A DNA stretch of 64,000 nt from positions 4,092,001 to 4,156,000 of the forward strand of contig NZ_CP040755.1 of assembly GCF_024585285.1 (NCBI RefSeq). The letters run 5' to 3'. Shown piece after piece: positions 9,966 to 19,497 of the stretch. The notes under the pieces were generated by a model, which was not told where the DNA came from, did no database searches, and worked only from the letters and a program-made list of their open reading frames with translations. Origin of the DNA: Colwellia sp. M166. Lineage in GTDB: Bacteria; Pseudomonadota; Gammaproteobacteria; Enterobacterales; Alteromonadaceae. The position numbers and the translations under genes were made by a program. Each line of letters opens with the position of its first letter. The first letter of the stretch is position 1.

Positions 9966-10282
9966 GTTTCTATTCTAATGGTTTTTACACTAATGATCAA
10001 TTCAACTATTGAAAACACTTAATAACGCTAAGCCATGCTAAGTATGATTATTGTTGCTAAATCAGTCTGTTGACTAGCTTTTTGTGCTATGTAATTAATC
10101 GTTAATTTAAAGCTAAAGATTAGAGTTCGAATGATAAGTTATAGTTAATCCAGTCTTAGCGTTGAATTTTCCCTTAATTCGCACTTAGCGCACAAGTGAT
10201 GCAGGTTCAAACGAAAAGTGTTTGATATTCAAAGCTAAGGCTGGTTAACCTATTGTATCTTTTGCTTTCTTTTGGGTATAAA
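9966..10282. other. Intergenic stretch, no gene seen
   Basis: About 320 bases between betI and the dnaK terminator. No convincing open frame or repeat was found. It should hold the betI promoter, which I cannot place with confidence. Confidence 0.5.
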
Positions 10283-10313
10283 AAAACCTCTAATAGTGAC
10301 TATTAGAGGTTTT
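10283..10313. terminator. Terminator downstream of dnaK
   Basis: Perfect 14-bp arms (10283-10296, 10300-10313) with a 3-base loop. Read leftwards it runs into T6. It lies about 110 bases beyond the dnaK stop and isolates that gene from betI. Confidence 0.85.
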
Positions 10314-10423
10314 GTTTATCAGAGCGTATTAAATATGCTGCATTAAATGCTCGTTTTTAACTAAATCGTCAGGCCTTATGTGGGCAAGTACAATTGTGTA
10401 AGTGCTCATTAAGCTTTGAGCTC

Positions 10424-12307
10424 TTAGCCATTACTCACATCTTCAAAGTCAGCATCGATAACATCATCGTTATTCACTTCGTCGTTGGCAGCATTGGTTT
10501 GTTGTTGTGCTTGCTGAGCTTGCATTATTTTACTGTAAGCTTCTTGTAATGCGGTTTGTCGCATTACAATTGCGGCTTTATCATTACCGTTAACGGCCAT
10601 TTTAAGTTGCTCTATTAAGCTATTAAGCTCAGATTTTTGTTCATCTGCAAAGCTCTCCATGGCTGTTTGTACTGTATGAATAAACTGATCCGCTTGGTTA
10701 CGTTGCTCAACTAACTCACGTTTTTCTTTATCGTCATTGGCGTGCAGTTCAGCATCATTGACCATGCGATTAACTTCATCTTCGCTCAAACCACTCGAGG
10801 CGGTAATGGTAATGCTTTGCTCCTTACCGGTGGCTTTGTCTTTGGCTGAGACATTTAAAATACCATCTGCATCAATATCAAAAGTCACTTCAACTTGTAC
10901 TGAGCCACGAGGACCTTGAGCAATATCACTTAAGTTAAACTGTCCTAACGATTTATTATCAGTTGCCATTTCACGTTGGCCTTGCAGTACATGCACCGTA
11001 ACCGCTGCTTGGTTGTCTTCGGCGGTTGAGAACACTTCAGACGCTCGTGTTGGTATGGTGGTATTTTTTTCAATAAGCTTGGTCATTACACCGCCTAAGG
11101 TTTCAATACCCAGTGATAATGGCGTTACATCAAGTAATAACACATCACCTACTGTGCCTGACAACACACCTGCTTGAATGGCTGCACCCATGGCAACGGC
11201 TTCATCAGGGTTAACATCTTTACGTGGTTCTTTACCAAAAAAGGCTTTTACTGCGTCTTGTACTTTTGGCATACGTGTTTGACCACCCACCAAAATAACT
11301 TCGCTGATATCACTTTTGCTTAAACCGGCATCTTTTAACGCTTGCTGACATGGTGCTATGGTACTTTTGACTAAATCATCGACTAATGATTCTAATTTAG
11401 CACGAGTTACCTGCACGTTTAAATGCTTAGGGCCACTGGCGTCTGCTGTAACATACGGCAAATTAACGTCAGTTTGTAGTGCTGATGATAGCTCTATTTT
11501 AGCCTTTTCAGCCGCTTCTTTAATACGCTGTAGTGCTAATGGATCTTGCTTAACATCGATGCCACTGTCTTTTTTGAATTCATCAGCAAGGTAATTAATC
11601 AGGCGTAAATCAAAATCTTCACCGCCTAAAAAGGTATCACCATTGGTTGCTAATACTTCAAATTGTTTCTCACCATCAACGTTAGCTATTTCAATAATAG
11701 ACACATCAAAAGTACCACCACCTAAATCGTAAACGGCAACTTTCTGATCCGCTTTACTGCTTTTATCAACACCGTAAGCAAGTGCTGCAGCGGTTGGTTC
11801 GTTAATGATTCGTTTAACGTTAAGGCCGGCAATTTTACCTGCATCTTTTGTCGCTTGGCGTTGTGAGTCGTTAAAATAAGCCGGTACGGTAATAACCGCT
11901 TCTGTCACTTTTTCACCTAAGTAAGCTTCAGCATCTTTTTTCAGTTTACGTAACAGTTGTGCTGATACTTCTTGTGGCGATAGTTTTTTACCATTGACTT
12001 GCACCCAAGCATCGCCGTTGTCTGCTTTGACAATTTTATAAGGTGCTAGCTTGATGTCTTTTTGCACTTCTTTGTCGTCAAATTTACGACCAATTAAACG
12101 TTTAATAGCAAATAAGGTGTTTTCGGAGTTGGTTACCGATTGTCTTTTTGCTGGTTGGCCGGCTAATATTTCATTGTCTGCATAAGCAACAACAGAGGGG
12201 GTAGTACGGCTACCTTCAGCATTTTCAATAATTTTTGCTACGCCGCCTTCCATTACCGATACACATGAGTTTGTTGTACCTAAATCAATACCAATAGTTT
12301 TAGTCAT
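10424..12307 (-). CDS. Hsp70 chaperone, DnaK paralogue
   Basis: 627-residue Hsp70. Seen: phosphate loop [12 protein letters not shown] (residues 5-16), [32 protein letters not shown], the [10 protein letters not shown] adenosine motif, linker [14 protein letters not shown], a beta substrate domain and a C-terminal lid ending in a Gln/Asn-rich stretch and [13 protein letters not shown]. All ATPase motifs are intact. Gammaproteobacterial dnaK is usually followed by dnaJ. Here the neighbours are a divergent Crp/Fnr regulator and a CbpA gene, so I read it as a second, specialised DnaK. No sigma-32 promoter is obvious. The upstream region instead has a TGTCA-N6-TGACA palindrome. Confidence 0.9.
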   Translation of the reverse strand: MTKTIGIDLGTTNSCVSVMEGGVAKIIENAEGSRTTPSVVAYADNEILAGQPAKRQSVTNSENTLFAIKRLIGRKFDDKEVQKDIKLAPYKIVKADNGDAWVQVNGKKLSPQEVSAQLLRKLKKDAEAYLGEKVTEAVITVPAYFNDSQRQATKDAGKIAGLNVKRIINEPTAAALAYGVDKSSKADQKVAVYDLGGGTFDVSIIEIANVDGEKQFEVLATNGDTFLGGEDFDLRLINYLADEFKKDSGIDVKQDPLALQRIKEAAEKAKIELSSALQTDVNLPYVTADASGPKHLNVQVTRAKLESLVDDLVKSTIAPCQQALKDAGLSKSDISEVILVGGQTRMPKVQDAVKAFFGKEPRKDVNPDEAVAMGAAIQAGVLSGTVGDVLLLDVTPLSLGIETLGGVMTKLIEKNTTIPTRASEVFSTAEDNQAAVTVHVLQGQREMATDNKSLGQFNLSDIAQGPRGSVQVEVTFDIDADGILNVSAKDKATGKEQSITITASSGLSEDEVNRMVNDAELHANDDKEKRELVEQRNQADQFIHTVQTAMESFADEQKSELNSLIEQLKMAVNGNDKAAIVMRQTALQEAYSKIMQAQQAQQQTNAANDEVNNDDVIDADFEDVSNG

Positions 12308-12642
12308 AATAATTACCTGCTTCTTTTAAATTAACTTCATAAAAAAGGTCTGATGCTTTAAGGCTATTACCCAGTAAGCAGTTTGACCGTATAAACAGCC
12401 TTCACTGTTTGGTTAGTGGAGCTATATTATGCAAGCTGAGAAAATGCTTCTGTCACAAATATGACAGTATGAATAAATTAGATATTTATTTTTACATTAA
12501 AAAATTTTAAGATTAAAAATCAATTTGTTAGGTTTTTTGTGTTAACAGTAAAAAAATCAATAGGGTGATTGGCTTTTACTATATTGCAGCAACTAGGTAG
12601 AATAAATCACTCGTTTACTATAACGCTAAAGTTTTGTTAACT
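12308..12642. other. Divergent promoter region between dnaK and crp-like gene
   Basis: 335 bases without a gene. It should hold promoters for both divergent genes. The only strong signal is the palindrome at 12450-12467. The stretch next to the regulator start is very A/T-rich. Confidence 0.6.
12450..12467. promoter_or_regulatory. Crp/Fnr-type palindrome (dnaK / regulator)
   Basis: CTGTCA-CAAATA-TGACAG, perfect 6-base arms with the 6-base spacer typical of Crp/Fnr-family operators. It lies between the divergent dnaK and Crp/Fnr-like genes. The same TGTCA-N6-TGACA recurs at 16041-16056 ahead of cbpA. Confidence 0.7.
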
Positions 12643-13416
12643 ATGAATAAAAATGTTAGTCATTTACCGCAAAAAGCTAATCCGGTATTAGTTAAACAAG
12701 CCAATATTTTTGCTGACTTACCGAGCAAGCTTATTGAAGACTTTCAACAGGAGTTTCAGCTCGATGAATGGCGTAAAGGTGAGTACATTAATGCTAATAT
12801 TTTAATGCAGCGCTTTTTTGTCGTGATTGATGGCCAACTAGAAATAAAGCAAAGTAATCCAGAAACGGGCCGGGAAGCGACACTTGATATGCTTTATGCT
12901 GGTGATTGTTTTGATTTAATGGTGTTGTTAGATAATCAGCCCCACGATGTTATTATTTCACCGTTAACGACAGTCAAGTTACTTTCAGTGAAGCTTGATA
13001 CTATGCGTCATTGGTTATGGACTTACCCTGAATTTAATCAGCAGTTTATGCCTTATTTAGCACAGAAAATGCGTGAAAAAGAACAGCAAGCCAGTAGTCT
13101 TATTTTAAATGACGTACCTACGCGCTTAAGTCGTATTATCTTAAATCATATCAATAAAATTAAGTATTATACCGGCAGTAAAGCTGAGGAGCATCAGCAT
13201 CATTTGGTTAATGGTTTAAATGATGACACCTTAGCGCGTATGGCCGGCTCGGTAAGACAGGTGATCAATAAGCAGTTACAGCTATGGAAAAAAGCTGGCA
13301 CGCTTGATAAAAAACGTAACCAGCTCATTGTTAAAGATTTAGAAGCACTAGAAGCTGCCGCGAAATTTACTGAAAATTTACCTAATGCGCCTTTATTGCC
13401 GACTACCAAAAGATAG
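12643..13416 (+). CDS. Crp/Fnr-family transcription regulator
   Basis: 257 residues from the ATG at 12643; a TTG nine bases earlier is in frame but less likely. Seen: an N-terminal cyclic-nucleotide-binding-type beta barrel (about residues 20-135, with the jelly-roll glycine in YAGDCFDLMVLL), a long helix (MREKEQQASSLILNDVPTRLSRIILNHI) and a C-terminal winged helix with LNDDTLARMAGSVRQVINKQLQLWKKAGTLDKK, where SVRQVINKQL is the recognition helix. No cysteine cluster for an iron-sulphur centre is seen at the N terminus, so it is not a classical Fnr. The signal is unknown. It is divergent from dnaK and flanked by matching palindromes that I think it binds. Confidence 0.82.
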   Translation: MNKNVSHLPQKANPVLVKQANIFADLPSKLIEDFQQEFQLDEWRKGEYINANILMQRFFVVIDGQLEIKQSNPETGREATLDMLYAGDCFDLMVLLDNQPHDVIISPLTTVKLLSVKLDTMRHWLWTYPEFNQQFMPYLAQKMREKEQQASSLILNDVPTRLSRIILNHINKIKYYTGSKAEEHQHHLVNGLNDDTLARMAGSVRQVINKQLQLWKKAGTLDKKRNQLIVKDLEALEAAAKFTENLPNAPLLPTTKR

Positions 13417-13420
13417 CTGT

Positions 13421-13500
13421 AAGCTGTCAGTTTGGAGCTATCAGTAAAAAACAAGTGCTAGACAAAAAACTAACGATCAGTTACTCAAAGCTGACAGCTT
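13421..13500. repeat. Inverted repeat between convergent genes
   Basis: AAGCTGTCAG (13421-13430) and CTGACAGCTT (13491-13500) form 10-bp arms around 60 bases, with weaker pairing beyond. It lies between the regulator and the cbpA 3' end and looks like a small dispersed palindromic repeat or a weak shared terminator. Confidence 0.45.
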
Positions 13501-13505
13501 TAAAC

Positions 13506-14331
13506 TTATGGCTTTCTTTTCTCTGCAAGCTCTTTTAACTGTTGATATAGTGCTTGCTCTTCCTCAGTTAAGCTTTTTGGTAGAGCAACTTTTAGCTTCA
13601 CAAAAAAGTCTCCGACAATTTTACCAGGCAAACCACGGCCTTTTAAGCGCATTTTACTGCCACTACTGGTCAATTTTGGCAAGGTCAGATCTATGGTGCC
13701 TGTTGGTGTTGGTAGTTTTATTTTATCACCTAAAGCCGCTTGCCATGGGCTAATGGCGAGCTCTGTGGTGATATCTGCTCCTTCAACGCTATATAAAGGG
13801 TTGGGATTAAAGCCAACTTCGATATATAAGTCGCCATTGGCTCCACCAGCAAAGCCAGCTTCACCTTGCTTTTGCAAACGAATTTTTTGACCGGCTTTAA
13901 TACCCTTTGGAATATTGATTTTCAGCGTGCGCTCTTTCGTTTGCATTTGCCCGCGCGGACCTGCAACCTGCTCACGTAGAGTAAGGTTTCGCGTTGCTCC
14001 GGTGTAGGAGTCTTGTAAATCAATCATGATTTTTGTTTGGCTATCTTGTCCTTTTGCCGCTCGGTGACTGGAATGATGAGAGCCTGTTGTATGTTGGTTT
14101 CCACCAAAGCCGCTACCGAATAAGGATTCAAAAAAATCACTAAAATCACCTTGCCCGGCACTGTTGAAGCTACCACTACCTTGATGAAATTGCTCTTGCC
14201 AATTTGGTGGTGGTGTAAAACCTGATTGTCCACCTTGCCAGTTACTACCCAGTTGGTCGTAGGCTGCGCGTTTTTCTTTGTCACGTAGCACTTCATAGGC
14301 TTCATTGATGTCTTTAAAGCGGCTTTCGGCA
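13506..14331 (-). pseudogene. cbpA: cbpA 3' part, cut off by IS4
   Basis: Larger piece of a CbpA-type DnaJ co-chaperone: end of the J domain (FKDINEAYEVLRDKEKRAAYDQLG), a G/F/S-rich linker, then two DnaJ C-terminal beta domains (TLKINIPKGIKAGQKIRLQKQG, GDLYIEVGF, TPTGTIDLTLPK) and a short tail. It lacks the HPD motif, so it should not stimulate DnaK. A frame reaches into the IS left end, where an ATG at 14358-14360 could start a 284-residue fusion. Joining 15892-15760 to 14320-13506 rebuilds a 948-base, 315-residue gene in frame, close to CbpA length. The insertion is therefore the only visible defect. Confidence 0.88.
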
Positions 14332-15759
14332 TAATGCCAGTCAGTTAAGCTAACTGGCATTTTTCTTTTTATGAGGGTATTTAGATGGTTTGGGTTTCAC
14401 CCAGCGGGGATATTTTCTATCTTCCCGCCTCGTCGGAAGTTTGAATAAGAGCAGGGTTTTAAGTAAATGATCCCAATGCATAGGAATATTACCGGGGCTC
14501 ATTATTGATATTGACGAAAAATACTGAACCACTGCCATCGAACTACTCGAGAAACTCAGCTGATTTGGCCATATACCTGTTTCTTTCGCCGCCATCGTCA
14601 TAATTATTCGTATTAAATTATAGGCGAGTAATACGCCCCATAGCTCCTGGCGAACCATATCAGGACGCTTACTTCTCAAATGGTATGCACTATTAAGCAT
14701 CGTTTGTTTTATTTCCCTAAACCCGAGTTCTATCTCCCATCGATGGCAGTATAACTCAACAATTTCGTCGCCAGGAAACCGCAATCTATCTGTCATTGAC
14801 GTTAATATGCGATAGCTTTTACCCTTTATTGTTTTACTGATTAATCTGGCGTTAATGATTTCAGGTACATCTGGAAAATTCTTTTGTGCATGCTTTGTTG
14901 TTTTCAATGCAATGATATGGTCATTTTTACCAACCGATGTGATAATTTCATACTGTAAGTCCGGTCTTGCTGGGATCAACCAATGTCGATCACTCCCCGT
15001 TTGGTGCCAACGATTAAGCATCCCAAGTGAATAATATCCTTTATCAAACATAGTAAGAGAGTTATCAGGTGTGCGTTCAATCAAACGCTCAGCTAGCTTC
15101 ATTTCATTCGTTTTGTAATTATCAAACTCACTACTGAGTAGTTGATGACTGGTAAGCTCCATATGGCAGACCATACGGATTTGTGGAAAGGCTGTGTCAC
15201 CATATTGGTTGCTGCCAGAAGAAAATGCTTTACGATTATCTGGGGTGTCAGGTGTTCGCCAGACCACACCGTCCACAGCCAATAGGTTCAAACCATTCCA
15301 TGTTTCAAATTCGTGTTGTTTATACATTGCTTGTGCAGATTTATTGAAGACTTGTTTAACCGAATCATCGCCTAAGCGTTGTCTGGCTTGAACCATAGCA
15401 CTGGGAGCAACAAGCTGACTCTTGCCAGGTAACATGATGTCTAACTTAGTGGCGATATTCCAAACAGACTCTTTTTCTAAATAAAGCCATACCAATCACT
15501 GACCATAAAACCGCTTCCAGTGGTAGCCTACGTTTGCGAACCGTAGCAATGCCAGCCTTTTCAAAGCCTTGTTCAATGATTTCAGGAGAAAGGATTTCTG
15601 ATAGTTTTTCGAAGGTATGGTATCGGTTACTTTCTTCAAGTGTCGTCTGTAGTGCTTGTTCAATATTCACAAAAAAATCCGTAGTTAGTTACCTAACTAC
15701 GGATTTTGCATGATCTTTTGGATCGGTCAACCGATCGTTATCTTAACTGATCGGCATTA
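14332..15759. mobile_element. IS4-family insertion sequence (1428 bp)
   Basis: The ends are TAATGCC.../...GGCATTA, with inverted repeats continuing through TAATGCC(AG/GA)TCAGTTAAG. The right end matches the terminus I remember for IS4 itself. An 11-bp direct repeat GGCTTTCGGCA flanks it (14321-14331 and 15760-15770), which is the IS4-type target duplication. The length is close to IS4 (about 1.43 kb). It carries one transposase gene broken by a one-base frameshift. It sits inside cbpA in the same orientation as that gene. The exact duplication suggests a fairly recent insertion. Confidence 0.92.
14350..15670 (-). pseudogene. IS4 transposase, frameshifted
   Basis: DDE transposase of the IS4 family in two frames: the N-terminal part runs from GTG 15670 to about 15472, the rest from there to 14350. 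Together about 440 residues, as in IS4 (442). Seen: first aspartate in LLAVDGVVW, second in [10 protein letters not shown], and the signature Y-(2)-R-(3)-E-(6)-K as [15 protein letters not shown]. The frames switch at a run of five T (plus strand, 15472-15476). Removing one base restores GMALFRKESVW, which matches the family. Natural inactivation is likely. Slippage on the A5 run of the mRNA, or a sequencing error, cannot be excluded. Confidence 0.85.
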
Positions 15760-15892
15760 GGCTTTCGGCATCTTTTTCTTTACTAACATCAGGGTGAAAT
15801 TTACGTGCTAATTTTCGATATGATTTTTTAATGTCATCTTGAGACGCGGTTTTATCAACGTCCATAATTTTATAATAATCTTTATAATTCAC
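15760..15892 (-). pseudogene. cbpA: cbpA 5' part (J-domain start)
   Basis: First 44 residues of the CbpA gene split by IS4, including the target duplication. GTG start at 15892, five bases after a strong AGGAGG ribosome site. The peptide [14 protein letters not shown]...[21 protein letters not shown] has the J-domain helix II basic patch and the essential HPD. The reading frame then enters the IS right end and stops. This start and the 3' part at 13506-14331 rebuild one intact gene when the IS and one duplicate are removed. Confidence 0.9.
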
Positions 15893-16040
15893 AGTAACCT
15901 CCTGTGTAAATAAATCTGCTGTTAACTATTATTGTTACTGTTGTGGCTAGAGGCTGTTGCTCTTTCACTTGATAGCTAAATAGGATTAATTAAATAGTCT
16001 AATTTAATGGTGCTAGTATAAAGTAAATAAAATATTTAAA

Positions 16041-16056
16041 TGTCAGCAATGTGACA
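16041..16056. promoter_or_regulatory. Crp/Fnr-type palindrome (cbpA / GNAT)
   Basis: TGTCA-GCAATG-TGACA, with the same arms and spacer as at 12450-12467. It lies between the divergent cbpA and acetyltransferase genes, about 150 bases from the cbpA start and 61 from the other. Confidence 0.65.
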
Positions 16057-16116
16057 CTTGTGAGAAAATATGCGATGTTTAACTAAAATAATATTAATTC
16101 GATTAAAGAGAAATAT

Positions 16117-16392
16117 ATGTCTTATACACTGATCCATAATGCGGCTGAGTCTAACTATGAATACCATATTGATGGTCATATAGCTTACATTACTTATGAT
16201 GAGCAAAATGGCCATATGCATTTAACTCATACTATCGTTCCCGATGCACTAGCAGGTAAAGGGCTTGCAAAAAAATTGCTAGAAGATGTATTACAACAGA
16301 TAAAAAAAGATCATAAAAAAGCCGTGGCACAGTGCTCTTATATTGTTAAATATTTGGAAAAAAATCCTCAAGCAAGTAAGTTTTTCGTTTGA
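16117..16392 (+). CDS. Small GNAT-type acetyltransferase (YjdJ-like)
   Basis: 91 residues, matching the short single-domain GNAT family (Acetyltransf_CG, YjdJ type). Seen: the IAYITYDEQNGHMHLTHTIVPDALAGKGLAKKLLEDVL run, in which AGKGLAKKL is the acetyl-CoA pyrophosphate loop, followed by CSYIVKYLEKNP that closes the fold. Such proteins have no assigned substrate. Ribosome site AAAGAGA lies eight bases before the ATG. It is divergent from cbpA and shares the palindrome at 16041-16056, so it may belong to the same regulon. Confidence 0.82.
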   Translation: MSYTLIHNAAESNYEYHIDGHIAYITYDEQNGHMHLTHTIVPDALAGKGLAKKLLEDVLQQIKKDHKKAVAQCSYIVKYLEKNPQASKFFV

Positions 16393-16428
16393 GCGCTATC
16401 TAGATAATAGCTTTTTTAATGACTGAAA

Positions 16429-16473
16429 ACTCGGCAATATATCGTGACTACTGCTAGGAAATAATTGCCGAGT
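16429..16473 (+). terminator. Terminator after the GNAT gene
   Basis: Arms ACTCGGCAAT (16429-16438) and ATTGCCGAGT (16464-16473), followed by a run of six T after GTAA. It faces the convergent MFS gene. Confidence 0.75.
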
Positions 16474-16509
16474 GTAATTTTTTGTCGTTATGTGAATGAC
16501 ATTATTTAA

Positions 16510-17679
16510 TTATGATGTCATTGTTTTTTTGTCCAATGTGCCACTCAAGCGAGTTAGTGCCAGTGCTATTAACACCACCATTGCGCCAACCCAAGGGGTG
16601 GTCATTAAGCCAGACTGTTCAACAATTATTCCTCCGCCCCATGCCCCTAAAGCAATACCAACATTGAATGCCGCTATATTTAATCCTGACGCGACATCTA
16701 CGGCGTCAGGTGTATATTTCTCGGCTAACTTGACCACGTAAACTTGTAAGCCGGGTACGTTGCCAAAAGCAAAAGCGCCCCAAATTAAAATGGTGACTAT
16801 AGCGGCTAAGGGGTTTACTGCCGTGACACTAAAGGCCAGTAGTATAGCGGCAAGTCCGATGAATATGATTGTTAGTGCTTTAATAGGCCCCATTTTGTCG
16901 GCCATTTTGCCACCCCAGATATTACCAATGGCAACTGATATACCGTATACCAGCATGACGAGTCCAATAACGTTAGTATCGAGACCCGTAATTTGGTTAA
17001 GGATGGGGGCTAAGTAAGTAAATGCAACGAAAGTTCCGCCATAGCCGATAGCGGTGATGGCATAAACTAGTAGCAATCTTGGCTGCGTTAACACTTCTAA
17101 TTGTGTTGAAATTTTAGCTGGTTTTGCTTGTTGTAGATCACTAGGTATTAAGATTGCGCTACCGATCATCGCAACGATTCCTAAGGCAGAGACGGTTAAA
17201 AAAGTAGCTTCCCAACCAAATTGTTGACCGATATAAGTGCCTAATGGCACGCCTGTGACCAACGCTACGGTTAAACCAGTAAACATTATGGCAATAGCAC
17301 TTGCCGCTTTTTCTTTTGAAACAAGGCCAGTGGCAATAGTTGAGCCAATAGAGAAAAAAACACCATGAGCTAATCCAGTTAAAATACGGGCAACAATCAA
17401 AGCTTGAAAGCTAGGAGCTTGCCATGCAATTAAGTTGCCCATTACAAATAAGCCCATCACTGATAGTAGTACCATTTTTCTCTTCCACTTACCGGTTAAC
17501 GCGGTCAGCACAGGCGCACCGATGGCAACGCCTAATGCGTATAAACTTACCAGTAGCCCAGCAGACGGTATAGATACATTAAGGTCTTGTGCCATCGTGG
17601 GTAATAAACCTACGATAACAAACTCTGTGGTGCCGATTGCAAAAGCACTGAGTGCTAATGCAAGTAATGCGAGTGGCAT
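16510..17679 (-). CDS. MFS efflux transporter, AraJ/YdhP type
   Basis: 389-residue, 12-helix major facilitator of the DHA1 drug-efflux group. Seen: family opening MPLALLALALSAFAIGTTEFVIVGLLP, motif-A-like GKWKRKMVLL between helices 2 and 3, and the motif C region GLTVALVTGVPLGTYIGQQFGWEATF. The start at 17679 has GGAG eight bases ahead. A TTG at 17691 overlaps that ribosome site and is rejected. It is divergent from a LysR gene (142 bases apart), which probably controls it. The substrate is unknown: drugs, sugars or amino-acid derivatives are possible. Confidence 0.85.
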   Translation of the reverse strand: MPLALLALALSAFAIGTTEFVIVGLLPTMAQDLNVSIPSAGLLVSLYALGVAIGAPVLTALTGKWKRKMVLLSVMGLFVMGNLIAWQAPSFQALIVARILTGLAHGVFFSIGSTIATGLVSKEKAASAIAIMFTGLTVALVTGVPLGTYIGQQFGWEATFLTVSALGIVAMIGSAILIPSDLQQAKPAKISTQLEVLTQPRLLLVYAITAIGYGGTFVAFTYLAPILNQITGLDTNVIGLVMLVYGISVAIGNIWGGKMADKMGPIKALTIIFIGLAAILLAFSVTAVNPLAAIVTILIWGAFAFGNVPGLQVYVVKLAEKYTPDAVDVASGLNIAAFNVGIALGAWGGGIIVEQSGLMTTPWVGAMVVLIALALTRLSGTLDKKTMTS

Positions 17680-17820
17680 ATTAATCTCCAAATATATTCA
17701 AATTTACATTAAGGGAAGTGCTTGCTGATAAACTCAACATCACTTTGAAGATGTTATTATTAACCGCTATACTGTTGTGATAAATAACGCCTTTAACAAT
17801 ATACTTTTGTAGAAAATGAT

Positions 17821-18717
17821 ATGAATGTTGATTTGAAAACTCGTTCAGATGACTTAGAACTTTTACTTTGTGTGATCGATGCCGGTGGTTTTTCTGCTGC
17901 TGCCGATGTGTTAGATATTCAAGTTGCGCGCGTTTCACGTGCTGTGAGTAGAATAGAAAAACAATTAGGCGTTGCTATTCTAACCAGAACCACACGAAGA
18001 ATTGAGCTGACCGATGAAGGGAGGCAATTCGTCAATAGCATAAGAATTGCTTTGCAGTCTATGCAAAGTGCTGAAAATGATATTATTACCCATGGTGAAT
18101 TACCGGCGGGTAAACTACGTATTAATGCTGCAAGCCCTTTTATATTTCATCAATTAATACCACTGATACAAGCATTTAAGCTCGCTTATCCAGATATAGA
18201 ACTTGAACTTAGATCGAATGAAGGCTTTATTGATTTAATTGAAAATAGAACCGATGTGGCTATTCGTATCGGTAAATTGGCAGACTCTACATTGCATGCT
18301 CGAGCATTAGGTACTAGCCCGCTCTATGTTGTGGCTGCACCGGAATATCTCGTTAAAAGAGGTATTCCTAAACAGCCTTTAGATTTAAAACACCATGATA
18401 TTATTGGCTTTTCAGATATTAAATCACTGAATAAATGGCCGATGAAAGGTGCTGAAACTATACTCCCTTCAATAACCGCCAGTAATGGTGAGGCTATCCG
18501 ACAATTAGCTTTATCAGGCAATGGTATTGCGTGTTTGTCCGGATTTATGGTGCATAAAGATATTGCTTCGGGTACGTTGATATCACTGTTAAATTCATCT
18601 CGATTACTTAATACAGATCGAGAGCAAATAAACGCGGTATTTTATCAATCATCAAGTGTTTCTAAGCGAATATCGGCATTTTTAGATTTTATTAAGCCGA
18701 GATTAACACTCGGTTAG
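17821..18717 (+). CDS. LysR-family transcription regulator
   Basis: 298 residues. N-terminal helix-turn-helix (LELLLCVIDAGGFSAAADVLDIQVARVSRAVSRIEKQLG), then TRTTRRIELTDEGRQF, and a PBP2-like effector domain with the DVAIRIGKLADSTLHAR and VAAPEYL segments of the CrgA/DmlR-like subgroup. It is divergent from the MFS gene, the usual arrangement for a LysR regulator and its target. The effector is unknown. Confidence 0.87.
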   Translation: MNVDLKTRSDDLELLLCVIDAGGFSAAADVLDIQVARVSRAVSRIEKQLGVAILTRTTRRIELTDEGRQFVNSIRIALQSMQSAENDIITHGELPAGKLRINAASPFIFHQLIPLIQAFKLAYPDIELELRSNEGFIDLIENRTDVAIRIGKLADSTLHARALGTSPLYVVAAPEYLVKRGIPKQPLDLKHHDIIGFSDIKSLNKWPMKGAETILPSITASNGEAIRQLALSGNGIACLSGFMVHKDIASGTLISLLNSSRLLNTDREQINAVFYQSSSVSKRISAFLDFIKPRLTLG

Positions 18718-18747
18718 CTGGATATAATCACTGATTAAATCATCCAA

Positions 18748-19497
18748 TTATAAGCTCATATAGCGATTGTATATTTTTTGAAACTCACCACTTTCTTTTA
18801 ATTTTTTTAAGCCAAAATTAAAATCATCACGAATGTTTTCATCTCTAAATACCGGACGATAATCATCAGGACTTTCCATGGTAAATGTATGTTCATCAAC
18901 ATCATCTAAGGTGAGTACATTTAACAACTTCATACGTTTAGCAAAGTACCTAAAAATATAGCGATCACTTAATACCACATCGTAGCGTCCCAAATGCAAT
19001 AATTTCACTTGGGTAAATTGATTACTAATACTAAAAAGTCGACCTTCTTTTTCGACTTTTTTTAGCCAATTAGGGTATCGTTTTTCAGCACCTTGAAAAG
19101 AAACTACTTGCAGCTTATCTAAGTCGCTCGGTTTTGATATAGAAAAATTATTTCTTTTCAGACTAATAAAAACATTGTCGTAGGTAACGGCAGAAGAAGC
19201 GTAAAAACCGCCATGCACTTTAAGGTCAACGCCCATATCTCCCATAATGGCATCGACTTGCTGATTTCTAAAAGCAATAGGCATACGTGCTAGAGGGAAG
19301 TAGAGTGGTTTTAAGGTATGACCTTTATAGGCTAGCGCAGCAGAGATAATATCTATTTCTATGCCTTTATCATGCTTTTCAAATACATAAGGGGGAATGT
19401 TTTGTCCGAAGGCCATCAGAATATCTTTTGCGTTTATTATGCTAGAGAACAAGACTGTCACAAAAAGCAGACAACACCGGAGTGATTTGGTTTTCAT
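18748..19497 (-). CDS. Periplasmic solute-binding protein (SBP family 3-like)
   Basis: 249 residues with a signal peptide (LLFVTVLFSSIINA, cleavage near residue 23). The fold resembles family 3 amino-acid-binding proteins: DILMAFGQNIPPYVFEKHDKGIEIDIISAAL, then FPLARMPIAFRNQQVDAIMGDMGV, and a C-terminal FNFGLKKLKESGEFQKIYNRYM. No permease or ATPase gene is near. Solitary proteins of this kind in marine gammaproteobacteria are common and may act as sensors or scavengers. It is convergent with the LysR gene, 30 bases apart. Confidence 0.8.
   Translation of the reverse strand: MKTKSLRCCLLFVTVLFSSIINAKDILMAFGQNIPPYVFEKHDKGIEIDIISAALAYKGHTLKPLYFPLARMPIAFRNQQVDAIMGDMGVDLKVHGGFYASSAVTYDNVFISLKRNNFSISKPSDLDKLQVVSFQGAEKRYPNWLKKVEKEGRLFSISNQFTQVKLLHLGRYDVVLSDRYIFRYFAKRMKLLNVLTLDDVDEHTFTMESPDDYRPVFRDENIRDDFNFGLKKLKESGEFQKIYNRYMSL

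Noticed and set aside
10424-12307. HscA as identity of the Hsp70 gene
   Set aside because: No iron-sulphur cluster genes nearby, and the lid and C terminus look like DnaK.
13506-14360. 284-residue DnaJ-like frame as a complete gene
   Set aside because: Its first ten residues come from the IS end and the HPD motif is missing; it is the 3' part of split cbpA.
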